A stretch of DNA of 64,000 nt from Litchfieldella anticariensis FP35 = DSM 16096 (GTDB lineage Bacteria > Pseudomonadota > Gammaproteobacteria > Pseudomonadales > Halomonadaceae), in the NCBI RefSeq assembly GCF_000409775.1, contig NZ_KE332388.1, positions 554,960-618,959 on the forward strand, given 5' to 3'. Of the stretch, positions 25,911 to 33,458 are shown one piece after another. The notes beneath the pieces were generated by a model. The model was not told where the DNA came from and ran no database searches. It was given only the letters and a program-made list of their open reading frames with translations. How positions within the stretch are numbered: position 1 is the stretch's first letter; every line of letters starts with the position of its first letter. The position numbers and the translations under genes are program-made.

Positions 25911-28049
25911 ATGTCACATCCCCGGCAGCCCAACGTTACTTGGCTAATACCCGCCGTTCTTTCTGCCTTGCCTTCCGCAGCACTCGCTCAATCGGCCACC
26001 GAGCAAGACACCGCCAACGAACTATCACCGGTAGTCGTGACTGCGACACGCAACAAGAGCGTCGCCGGCGAAACGCCGCAGAAGGTCACCGTCATCTCGC
26101 GTGAACAGATCGAGCAGCAGCTGGCCATCACCAGCGATCGCGGCCAGGTCCTGAGCAACCTGATTCCCAGCTATTCGCCCAGTCGCCAGAAAATGACCAA
26201 CTCTGGCGAAACCTTTCGCGGCCGCGATCCCTTGTTCATGATCGATGGCATCCCTCAATCCAACCCACTGCGTGACAGTTCTCGAGACAGCTACACCATC
26301 GATCTTGCGATGGTCGAGCGCATCGAAGTCATTCATGGTGCCAGCGCTGAGCACGGCCTGGGGGCTACCGGCGGAATCATCAACTTCGTGACCAAAAGTG
26401 CCGAACCCGGGGAAGTCAACCAACATGCTTCGGCCAGTCTGACCTTCGACGACGAGCTCGATTCAGAAGGGCTTGGCCACAAGCTGAGCTACCTGATCAA
26501 TGGTCAGCAGGGTAAGTGGGACTATCTTGCCGCTGTCACCCAGCAGGAACGCGGCATTTTCCGCGATGGCGAGGGTCGCAATATCGGTATCGACGGTACC
26601 CAAGGCGAGATCCAGGACTCGACCAGCTATGACATCTTCACCAAGCTCGGCTACTGGCTGGACGACAACCAGAATCTCGAGTTTTCGCTCAATCACTTCA
26701 AACTAGACAACAATGGCGATTACATTGCCGTCGAAGGCAATCGGGCCACGGGCGAGCCAACGACATCGCGTAAAGGGGATCCAGAGGGCGATCCCGCCTA
26801 CAACGAGGCCACCACTACCGGCTTGTCTTACTCGCATGCTGATTGGTTCGGCAACGAGCTCGATGCCAAGCTTTACTACCAGCGCTTTCGTGCCCAGTTC
26901 GGGGGAAGTGTCATTCCCACTTTCCAGGACCCTTCCATTGCCCCGGATGGCACCTTATTCGATCAGTCGCGCAATGAGTCCGACAAGCTCGGTGCCAAGT
27001 TCACCATCAACCGTAGCGGCATGTTCAATGACCGTCTCAACCTGACCACCGGTCTCGACCTGATCCAGGACGAAACACAGCAGTTGCTGGTGCAAACAGG
27101 CCGTACCTATGTGCCCGAGACACAATTCCGCAACTACGCCGTTTTCCTGCAAGGGGATTACGAACTGATCGACGACCTGACGCTGCATGCCGGGATACGT
27201 CAGGAATATGCCAAGCTCAACGTCGATACCTACCAGACCATTGCGTCTCAGAACGGCGTGACCGTCGAGGGAGGCAGCCCTGATTTCGACGAGACACTGC
27301 ACAATTTCGGTGCTGTCTACCAGGTGACCGACTGGGCCCAGCTGTTCGCGAATTATTCGGAAGGCTTCGGCATGCCCGACGTGGGCCGAGTGCTGCGCGG
27401 TATCGACGCCACCGGACAGGATGTCGACACTCTCCTGGAACTGCAGCCCATCGTGACCGATAACCGTGAAATCGGTACCCGATTCGGCTGGGACCGCTAT
27501 AACTTCGAGCTGAGCTATTACGAATCCGATTCCGACTTCGGTCAACGCCTGACAGAAGAGGGCGGAACTTTCGTAGCCAACCGTGAAAAGGTCGAGATCC
27601 AGGGCGTCGAGTTGAGCGGTGAGATCCAACTGACCGACGATCACGGCCTGCGCTTGTCTTATGCCCGTACGCGAGGCAAGTCCGACACGGATGGCGACGG
27701 CGATGTCGATACCGAACTGACCGGCATCAATATCGCGCCCGAGCGCCTCACCGTGGGTTGGAGCGCGAGCTGGACCGACAAGCTTGCCACTCACCTGCAA
27801 GCCAGCCACTTCTTCAGCGACACCTTCGAGGATCAGGAAGATCCAGACCTGCATCATTTCGACGGCTATAGCCTCGTCGACGCCTCCCTGGCCTATCGAC
27901 TGCCCGTAGGCCAGATGAGTGTGGGCATCGAGAACCTGCTGGATAAAGACTACTTCACCTATTACTCGCAGACCGCACGAGGTGGTGACGATCAGTACTT
28001 TCAGGGCCGTGGCCGGACCTTCACGGTGGGCTATCAGCTCGACTTCTGA
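25911..28049 (+). CDS. TonB-dependent receptor, probable receptor for the locally made siderophore
   Basis: A 712-residue outer-membrane receptor. The frame is open 48 codons further upstream, but the ATG chosen has AAAGGGA upstream and starts a normal signal peptide (ending near AALAQS). The plug has LSPVVVTATRNKSVAGETP, a GRDPLFMIDGIPQSNP block and VERIEVIHGASAEHGLGATG followed by GIINFVT; the barrel ends with YFQGRGRTFTVGYQLDF. It resembles the IutA/carboxylate-siderophore branch rather than FhuA. It lies next to the NIS siderophore cluster, separated from it only by an IS element, so it is the best candidate for re-uptake of that product. A Fur-box-like site precedes it. Confidence 0.82.
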   Translation: MSHPRQPNVTWLIPAVLSALPSAALAQSATEQDTANELSPVVVTATRNKSVAGETPQKVTVISREQIEQQLAITSDRGQVLSNLIPSYSPSRQKMTNSGETFRGRDPLFMIDGIPQSNPLRDSSRDSYTIDLAMVERIEVIHGASAEHGLGATGGIINFVTKSAEPGEVNQHASASLTFDDELDSEGLGHKLSYLINGQQGKWDYLAAVTQQERGIFRDGEGRNIGIDGTQGEIQDSTSYDIFTKLGYWLDDNQNLEFSLNHFKLDNNGDYIAVEGNRATGEPTTSRKGDPEGDPAYNEATTTGLSYSHADWFGNELDAKLYYQRFRAQFGGSVIPTFQDPSIAPDGTLFDQSRNESDKLGAKFTINRSGMFNDRLNLTTGLDLIQDETQQLLVQTGRTYVPETQFRNYAVFLQGDYELIDDLTLHAGIRQEYAKLNVDTYQTIASQNGVTVEGGSPDFDETLHNFGAVYQVTDWAQLFANYSEGFGMPDVGRVLRGIDATGQDVDTLLELQPIVTDNREIGTRFGWDRYNFELSYYESDSDFGQRLTEEGGTFVANREKVEIQGVELSGEIQLTDDHGLRLSYARTRGKSDTDGDGDVDTELTGINIAPERLTVGWSASWTDKLATHLQASHFFSDTFEDQEDPDLHHFDGYSLVDASLAYRLPVGQMSVGIENLLDKDYFTYYSQTARGGDDQYFQGRGRTFTVGYQLDF

Positions 28050-28076
28050 TCGGCTCTCGCCATGAAGATCGAAAAA

Positions 28077-28099
28077 GGCGGCGACCATCTGGTCGCCGC
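28077..28099 (+). terminator. Receptor terminator hairpin, left copy (IS target duplication)
   Basis: GCGGCGACCAT and ATGGTCGCCGC-like arms form a near-perfect palindrome preceded by AAAAAG. The T-run expected after it is missing here and is found after the second copy at 29699-29721, so an insertion has split a terminator and duplicated its 23-bp stem. Confidence 0.8.
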
Positions 28100-29698
28100 G
28101 TCAGACTGCTGACGAACCCCGCATTTTTTGCGGGGTTTGTGTTTCTACGCTCGCGTTCTTTGCTCGCGACGGAAGGGAGCGCTACAACACGATTTATCTC
28201 TCGAGAGGCAGAAAATGGCGCTCTCAAGCGAGTATGGGGCTTCCTGAAGGTGTCGCTGGAAGGAAAATTCGACGACCGGGCCCCTCTCAGGCCGCCAAGG
28301 CCATTTTCTTGAGGTTCTGCGCTGCCGCACAGAGCAAGGCCTGCTCTCGCATTCCAGCGATTCCCCGCATGCGAGCATAGCGGTACCCATGGAGTTGCTT
28401 GGCATCTGCGAAGCTGCGCTCCACCGTCTCCTTGCGGCGCTCGTAAATTCGTTTGCCTACCGGCTCCAGCCGGCGGCTCCCCACCCGCTCCTTGGCGTCT
28501 TCCCAGACGTGGCGAGTCACCGTCTTGCGGTAGTGTTGATTGCGTGTGCAAGTCGCTAGGCGTGGGCACTCCCGGCACCAGACCGGGTCCGAGTGGTAAT
28601 GACGATAGCCTTCCCGGTTGGTAGTCGCATAACGCAGCGTCTGGCCTTCTGGACAGCGGTAACCGTCCTGATCGGCGTCATACACGAAGAGGCGTTTCGG
28701 CATCATGCCTTTCGGCTTGCTGGGCCGACAATAACCGATCACACCGTAAAGTTGGCGCTTCTCCAACCCTTGGCAAATCGCGGCGGTAAAGTAACCGGCG
28801 TCCACCCCAACGGCGGCCAAATCGAATCCAAAGCGTCGGCGTTGGCGATCCAGCCGCTCCAGGTAGGGCACGCTGTCGTGCACGCTCGCGGGCGTGATGT
28901 GCACATCGGTGATGATGGCGTGCCTGCCATCCACCGTTCGGTGATCCAGGTAGAAAAACCCCTTGGGCTTGCCCTCCCGCACCATGTAGCCGCTGTCGGG
29001 ATCGGTATCACTGATCTTCTTGGCGGTGGGCTCGGGTTCCGCCTCTCGACGAGGCGGCAGCGGCTTTTTTCCGTGAGCCTCCCGATCGGCGACCACCGCC
29101 TCTTCCAGCTCTGCCAGATAGGCCTGCGGTGTCGTCTCCACCTCCTGCATCGTGAAACGACGGCGATTGGCATTGGCCTTGATGTGGGTGCTGTCGGTGT
29201 ACAGGACACGACCGCCCACCAGGCCCTGTTGCATCGCCTGCTCCACCACATGATCGAACAGTCGCTGCGCGATATCGCTGTCACGGAACCGCCGGCGCCG
29301 GTTCTGGCTGAAGGTCGAGGCGTCCGGCACCTTGTCGGTCAGACGCAAGCCCAGGAACCAGCGATAGGCCACGTTCACCTGAAGCTCGCGGACGAGCTGG
29401 CGCTCGCTGCGAATGCCGAACAGGTAGCCGATGAACAGCGCCTTGAACAGGAGAACGGGATCCAGCGCGGGGCGACCGTTGTCCTCGCAGTACAAGTGAC
29501 GGGTCTCGTCGCGGATAAAGGAGAAGTCGATGATGGCATCGATGCGCCGGAGCAGATGATCGGAAGGCACCAGCTCTTCCAGCGTGACCATCTCCAGCTC
29601 GTGTTGGGTAGGACCGGGATCTTTTAGCATTCCCTAATAACAACAAAGTCCTGGCCGAAGGGCCAGGACTTTGTCAGCAATCTGTGTCAGCAATCTGA
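28100..29698 (-). mobile_element. IS1182-family insertion sequence, about 1.6 kb
   Basis: The element carries one transposase gene. Its ends show 13-bp terminal inverted repeats differing at one base: TCAGACTGCTGAC at 28101 and, on the other strand, TCAGATTGCTGAC ending at 29698. It is bounded by 23-bp direct copies of the palindrome GGCGGCGACCATCTGG followed by TCGCCGC. Inside the left end is a strong terminator-like hairpin (CCCCGCATTTTTTGCGGGG, about 28117-28135) and inside the right end another (about 29649-29671), which would insulate the transposase from outside transcription. Confidence 0.85.
28287..29630 (-). CDS. IS1182-family transposase
   Basis: A full-length 447-residue DDE transposase. 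The N-terminus (LVPSDHLLRRIDAIIDFSFI followed by RPALDPVLLFKALFIGYL) is typical of the IS1182/IS5-like group. The catalytic set is visible as LYTDSTHIKANANRR (first Asp), VGVDAGYFTA (second Asp) and the late ERRKETVERSFADAKQLHG block (Glu). A cysteine-rich patch (WCRECPRLATC) lies before the last block. No frameshift or stop is seen, so it may be active. It reads opposite to the TonB receptor on its left. Confidence 0.93.
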   Translation of the reverse strand: MLKDPGPTQHELEMVTLEELVPSDHLLRRIDAIIDFSFIRDETRHLYCEDNGRPALDPVLLFKALFIGYLFGIRSERQLVRELQVNVAYRWFLGLRLTDKVPDASTFSQNRRRRFRDSDIAQRLFDHVVEQAMQQGLVGGRVLYTDSTHIKANANRRRFTMQEVETTPQAYLAELEEAVVADREAHGKKPLPPRREAEPEPTAKKISDTDPDSGYMVREGKPKGFFYLDHRTVDGRHAIITDVHITPASVHDSVPYLERLDRQRRRFGFDLAAVGVDAGYFTAAICQGLEKRQLYGVIGYCRPSKPKGMMPKRLFVYDADQDGYRCPEGQTLRYATTNREGYRHYHSDPVWCRECPRLATCTRNQHYRKTVTRHVWEDAKERVGSRRLEPVGKRIYERRKETVERSFADAKQLHGYRYARMRGIAGMREQALLCAAAQNLKKMALAA

Positions 29699-29721
29699 GG
29701 CGGCGACCATCTGGTCGCCGC
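29699..29721. terminator. Receptor terminator hairpin, right copy, with T-run
   Basis: The same 23 bases as at 28077-28099, here followed by TTTTTT. Joined with the left flank (AAAAAG) it restores a classical bidirectional terminator that would have served the receptor gene and the convergent siderophore operon before the IS inserted. Confidence 0.8.
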
Positions 29722-29752
29722 TTTTTTCATGGTTGACGATACTAGCGACGCT

Positions 29753-30376
29753 TCAGCGAAACCACTCGGGATATTCCGCCATGAGTTGCCGGCGTCGACT
29801 TTCCTCCTGGCATTGCTTGTCGATGGCCTGGGATGCCAAAGCTTCGGCTCGCGGCGGAGACAACACGAACAGGCCGTCATCATCGCCGATGACCAGATCG
29901 CCGGCGTTTACCGTTACTCCGTCGATCGACACCGGCGTATTGACCTCCCCTTCCAGCTCCAACGCACGTGTCGTCAGTGGGCTGATACCACGCGAATAGA
30001 CCGGCAGGTCGAGTGTTGCCAATTGCTGTACGTCGGTCACACACCCCGAGGTCACGATGCCGGCCAGCCCCTTGCGCAACGCCGCATAGCTACGCAGCTC
30101 GCCCCAGCAAGCTCGCTGCTCGTCGCCCGACATGTCAATCACCAGCACGTCTCCCGGGCAGGCCATCTCCAGTGCACGACGAATGACACTGCCGTCGATA
30201 TGCGGGATACGCACCGTCAAGGCATTGCCCAGCAAGCGCACGGGGCGGCGCAATGGCTGGAGGCCGGTAATTGCCCCGAAGTCAGTGAAATGGCCAAGCG
30301 TCGATGTCGCAATCTCTTCATAACGCGACAGCAACGACGGCGAGGCGCCCACCACGCGGGGCTGAATATCGAACAT
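29753..30376 (-). CDS. RraA-like protein (HMG aldolase/oxaloacetate decarboxylase family)
   Basis: A 207-residue protein with the RraA-type core: GDVLVIDMSGDEQRACWGEL, AALRKGLAGIVTSGCVTDV and VSIDGVTVNAGDLVIGDDDG. Members cleave 4-hydroxy-4-methyl-2-oxoglutarate or decarboxylate oxaloacetate, or (RraA proper) inhibit RNase E. The usual Asp-Gly-x-x-Arg-Asp of the active site is here Ser-Gly-Cys-Val-Thr-Asp, so catalysis may differ. It is the last gene of the siderophore operon, 33 bases after a permease gene, and therefore might act on a 2-oxo acid or citrate-like precursor; that is inference. Confidence 0.65.
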   Translation of the reverse strand: MFDIQPRVVGASPSLLSRYEEIATSTLGHFTDFGAITGLQPLRRPVRLLGNALTVRIPHIDGSVIRRALEMACPGDVLVIDMSGDEQRACWGELRSYAALRKGLAGIVTSGCVTDVQQLATLDLPVYSRGISPLTTRALELEGEVNTPVSIDGVTVNAGDLVIGDDDGLFVLSPPRAEALASQAIDKQCQEESRRRQLMAEYPEWFR

Positions 30377-30409
30377 GGACTCTTCTCTTTACCAGTTTTC
30401 GGACAAGGC

Positions 30410-31447
30410 CTATTGGCGCCAGCGATAGAGCAGATATACAAAGAAGGGGGCCCCGATCCCGGCGACGAAGATACCCGCCGGCAGATCCTGGGGCATGAAT
30501 GCGGTCCGCCCCAACAAATCAGCATAAAGCAGGATCAGAGCCCCGATCAGTGCCGTTACTGGCATCAGGCCGGTAACGCTACGGGAGACCAAGCGGCGGG
30601 CAATATGGGGGGCAATCAGTCCGACAAAGCTCAAGCCACCGGCGAAGGCCACCGCCGAACCGGCCAGTGCCACGCTGAGCAATAGCAGCATCAGGCGACT
30701 TCCCTGCACGGCACTGCCCAGGCCGGTCGCCATGTCGTCGCCCAAGGCGAGTACATCCAATTGACGAGCCTGACTAAGTGCCAGAGGCAGGCAGACCGCC
30801 ACCCAAGGCAACATCCCCACCACCTCATGCCATTGCGCCGCATAGAGACTGCCGGTCAGCCATACGTAGGCCTGCATCGACGTGCTATCTGGACTCAGTA
30901 CGATCATCAGCATGGTGACGGCACCCAGCGCCGCCGCGATACCAATGCCGATCAACACCAATCGCGCTGGGGTCACGCCACGTTGCCAAGCCAAGGCGAT
31001 GATTCCCAGCGCGACCAAGACAGCACCGCCCATCGCCACCATCGGCAACCAGGCCTCACCCCACGCCGCACCTCCCAGTGTCAGGAACGCCACGGCAGCC
31101 ACCGAGGCGCCCCCGGTAATGCCGATGACATCCGGCGATGCCAGCGGATTGCGCACCAATCCCTGCAGGATCAGCCCAGCCACCGCCAGGGAAGCACCGA
31201 CCATCACCGCCAATAGTATCCGCGGTAGGCGAATCTCATGCACGATCAGCGCGATGTCACTGCGCGCGGGAAACAGCAGCGCCTCGAGCACGGCCGTCGG
31301 GGTGGAAGGACGGCTGCCCAGACACAGCGACACAAAGGCACTGGCCACAAGTCCCAGCCCCAATAACGCCGTCACCACCAAGGTACGTCGGTCAAACCGC
31401 AACGCCAGACGCCCTTTGGCACTACGCAGCACGATCGGTCGACTCAT
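30410..31447 (-). CDS. FecCD-family siderophore permease, second subunit
   Basis: A 345-residue inner-membrane permease of the BtuCD/FecCD type with about ten spans. Family blocks: IRLPRILLAVMVGASLAVAG, NPLASPDVIGITGGASVAAV and VAFAGGLSFVGLIAPHIARR. Its ATG overlaps the stop of the first permease gene (ATGA). With that subunit, the binding protein and the divergent ATPase it makes a complete importer, in the layout of Staphylococcus SirABC or Dickeya CbrABCD. Confidence 0.9.
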   Translation of the reverse strand: MSRPIVLRSAKGRLALRFDRRTLVVTALLGLGLVASAFVSLCLGSRPSTPTAVLEALLFPARSDIALIVHEIRLPRILLAVMVGASLAVAGLILQGLVRNPLASPDVIGITGGASVAAVAFLTLGGAAWGEAWLPMVAMGGAVLVALGIIALAWQRGVTPARLVLIGIGIAAALGAVTMLMIVLSPDSTSMQAYVWLTGSLYAAQWHEVVGMLPWVAVCLPLALSQARQLDVLALGDDMATGLGSAVQGSRLMLLLLSVALAGSAVAFAGGLSFVGLIAPHIARRLVSRSVTGLMPVTALIGALILLYADLLGRTAFMPQDLPAGIFVAGIGAPFFVYLLYRWRQ

Positions 31448-32448
31448 AGTGCCTGGCTCCTGCGACGAGCGAGATACAGAAAGAATGGGGTGCCCAGCAG
31501 GGCCGTCATCACTCCTACCGGCACCTCTTGGGGAGGCATCAGAAAGCGCGCCAGGGTATCGGCGGTCAGCAGCAAGCCGGCTCCCAGCAATGCGCAGCCA
31601 GGCAATACCCAGCGGTGATCGCGTCCGAACAGGCTACGTACCATGTGCGGTACGATCAGCCCCACGAAGCCGATCATACCGGCTACCGCCACCGAGCCAC
31701 CGGCTAGCACGATGACCACAGCTCCCGCCAGTAGTTTGACACGGCCGGAACGCTGCCCCAGCCCCTTTACCACCTCGTCGTCGAGAGCCAGGACGTTGAG
31801 CTGACGGGTCAATGCGGCACAGAGAATGGCGGCAACAAGAAACAACGGCAGCAGTGGTGCCACCATTTCCATGCCCCGGCCGGCCACCGAGCCGGCGAGC
31901 CAGAACAGGATGCTTTCGAATTGCTCCTGATTGGCGATCAGCAACCCTTGGGCGAAGGAGACGAACAATGCGGTAATCGCGACTCCGGCCAGCACCACGC
32001 GAACTGGCGATACCCCGCTCTGCCCCTGCCGCCCCAGCAGGTAGACCAACAGCGCAGCGACGCCAGCCCCGAGGAAGGCTGCCCAGACGAAGGTCAGCGG
32101 CGCACGCAGGGTGAACCATGTGCTGGCCACCACGAGGAAGAACATGGCGCCGGCATTGATGCCAAGGATGCTGGGTGCAGCCAGGGCATTGCGTGTCAGG
32201 GTCTGCATCAGCGCCCCGGCCACCGCCAGGCTGGCACCCACAACGGCGGCGATCACCGCCCGGGAGAGACGTTCGGTACGCAAGATCAAGTGCTGCGTCG
32301 AACTTGGGTCATAGGCGAAGAAAGCGTCCACCAAGGTGCCCAGGGGAATTTCGGTGTACCCCAACGCCAAGCTGGCGAGCCAAGCGCCTAGCATCAGCAC
32401 TACACCCAACAGCAGGCCCAACATCTTGGCTGTGCGTGTCTTCAGCAC
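31444..32448 (-). CDS. FecCD-family siderophore permease, first subunit
   Basis: A 334-residue permease when started at GTG 32448, which has AGGAG seven bases upstream and lies five bases after the previous stop; a longer frame from 32496 would overlap the binding-protein gene and lacks such a site. Blocks: LRTERLSRAVIAAVVGASLA, ALMQTLTRNALAAPSILGIN and VAVAGMIGFVGLIVPHMVRS. It forms the membrane channel together with the next gene product. Confidence 0.9.
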   Translation of the reverse strand: MLKTRTAKMLGLLLGVVLMLGAWLASLALGYTEIPLGTLVDAFFAYDPSSTQHLILRTERLSRAVIAAVVGASLAVAGALMQTLTRNALAAPSILGINAGAMFFLVVASTWFTLRAPLTFVWAAFLGAGVAALLVYLLGRQGQSGVSPVRVVLAGVAITALFVSFAQGLLIANQEQFESILFWLAGSVAGRGMEMVAPLLPLFLVAAILCAALTRQLNVLALDDEVVKGLGQRSGRVKLLAGAVVIVLAGGSVAVAGMIGFVGLIVPHMVRSLFGRDHRWVLPGCALLGAGLLLTADTLARFLMPPQEVPVGVMTALLGTPFFLYLARRRSQAL

Positions 32449-32452
32449 CCCA

Positions 32453-33406
32453 TCACTCCTGTGTGTCGCGGCCTGGTTCCAGGCCATAGTGGGCATAGAG
32501 TTCGTCGAGCAGGCGATTGGCGGCCAGAATGCCGGCGCCCATGCTCCAGATGACGGGATCCACGCGGTAGACCCGACCTTGGCGCGCCGCTTCGAGGTTT
32601 TGCCACAGCGGATGTTGGGTCCACTGCCGATAGGTCTCGATCACGGCGGGATCCTCTTCGCGCATGAACACGAAGATGACATCGGCGTCCAGGGCCGGGA
32701 TGCTCTCGCGGCTGGTCAGCTTGATGCCCCATCCCGATTGCTGTTGGGTATCGGGATGCTGAAAGCCCAGTTCGTCGAGGATGCTGCTGGCGAAGCCTTC
32801 GTGGTAAAGGCGCGCATGATCGCTACGAAACCTGACCACCGCCACCGTCTGCGGCCAGGCATCGCCAAGCTTCACCTTGGCCTGACGACGGAAGTCGGCC
32901 ACCCTGGCCTCCCAGTCATCGAGCAGCGCCTGTGCCCTCCGCTCGCGTCCGGTCGCCTCTCCCATCAGTGCCAACATGGCCTTGAAGTCGTAGCTGGTAT
33001 CCGGCACCACCGTAGGGGCGATACGCGACAGCAGCGGATAGACCGCTTCGTGACGATAACGGGCGCCAACGATCAGATCCGGCGCCAACCAGGCGACGGA
33101 CTCGAGATCGGGCTGGGTTTCCAACCCCAGGTATTGGACGTCATCCGACAAACCATCGCGCAGATAGCGGTACATGGGCTTTTCCGTCCAGGATTCGACG
33201 ACGCCCACCGGTTCGATCCCCAAGGCCACAGCCGTATCCGTGGCGCCCTGATAGAGGCTCACGATGCGCTGAGGCGCGCCATCGATATGGGTTTCACCAA
33301 AAGCATGCTCGATCGTGCGCGCCTGCCCGGCTTGGCTTGAACCGGCAACCGCCAGTAGGAGAAGCGCAGCCCCCCACTGGCGGAACCCACGACATGTAAA
33401 GCTCAT
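32453..33406 (-). CDS. Periplasmic siderophore-binding protein (CbrA/SirA-like)
   Basis: A 317-residue binding protein; ATG 33406 is preferred over a TTG five codons upstream because it gives a compact signal peptide (MSFTCRGFRQWGAALLLLAV ending SSQA). The mature protein has PQRIVSLYQGATDTAVALGI and LAPDLIVGARYRHEAVYPLL, standard for FecB/FhuD-class proteins. No lipobox cysteine is seen, unlike the lipoprotein SirA of staphylococci. It leads the import part of the long siderophore operon, 52 bases after the sbnC-like gene, with a Fur-box-like sequence over its start. Confidence 0.87.
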   Translation of the reverse strand: MSFTCRGFRQWGAALLLLAVAGSSQAGQARTIEHAFGETHIDGAPQRIVSLYQGATDTAVALGIEPVGVVESWTEKPMYRYLRDGLSDDVQYLGLETQPDLESVAWLAPDLIVGARYRHEAVYPLLSRIAPTVVPDTSYDFKAMLALMGEATGRERRAQALLDDWEARVADFRRQAKVKLGDAWPQTVAVVRFRSDHARLYHEGFASSILDELGFQHPDTQQQSGWGIKLTSRESIPALDADVIFVFMREEDPAVIETYRQWTQHPLWQNLEAARQGRVYRVDPVIWSMGAGILAANRLLDELYAHYGLEPGRDTQE

Positions 33407-33420
33407 GATAATCGTTCGCA
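33402..33420. promoter_or_regulatory. Fur-box-like site over the start of the binding-protein gene
   Basis: CTCATGATAATCGTTCGCA contains ATGATAATC, the central part of the Fur consensus. It covers the start codon and leader of the binding-protein gene, suggesting an internal iron-controlled promoter for the import genes. Confidence 0.45.
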
Positions 33421-33458
33421 ACGGAAATACGGCGTCACGTTATACAGGTTTACGCCCG

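Noticed and set aside
26955-28088. Open frame antisense to the TonB receptor
   Set aside because: No signal, no domain and no ribosome site; the receptor on the other strand is intact.
28593-29627. Open frame antisense to the IS1182 transposase
   Set aside because: The transposase is clear and full length; antisense open frames are common in GC-rich IS elements.
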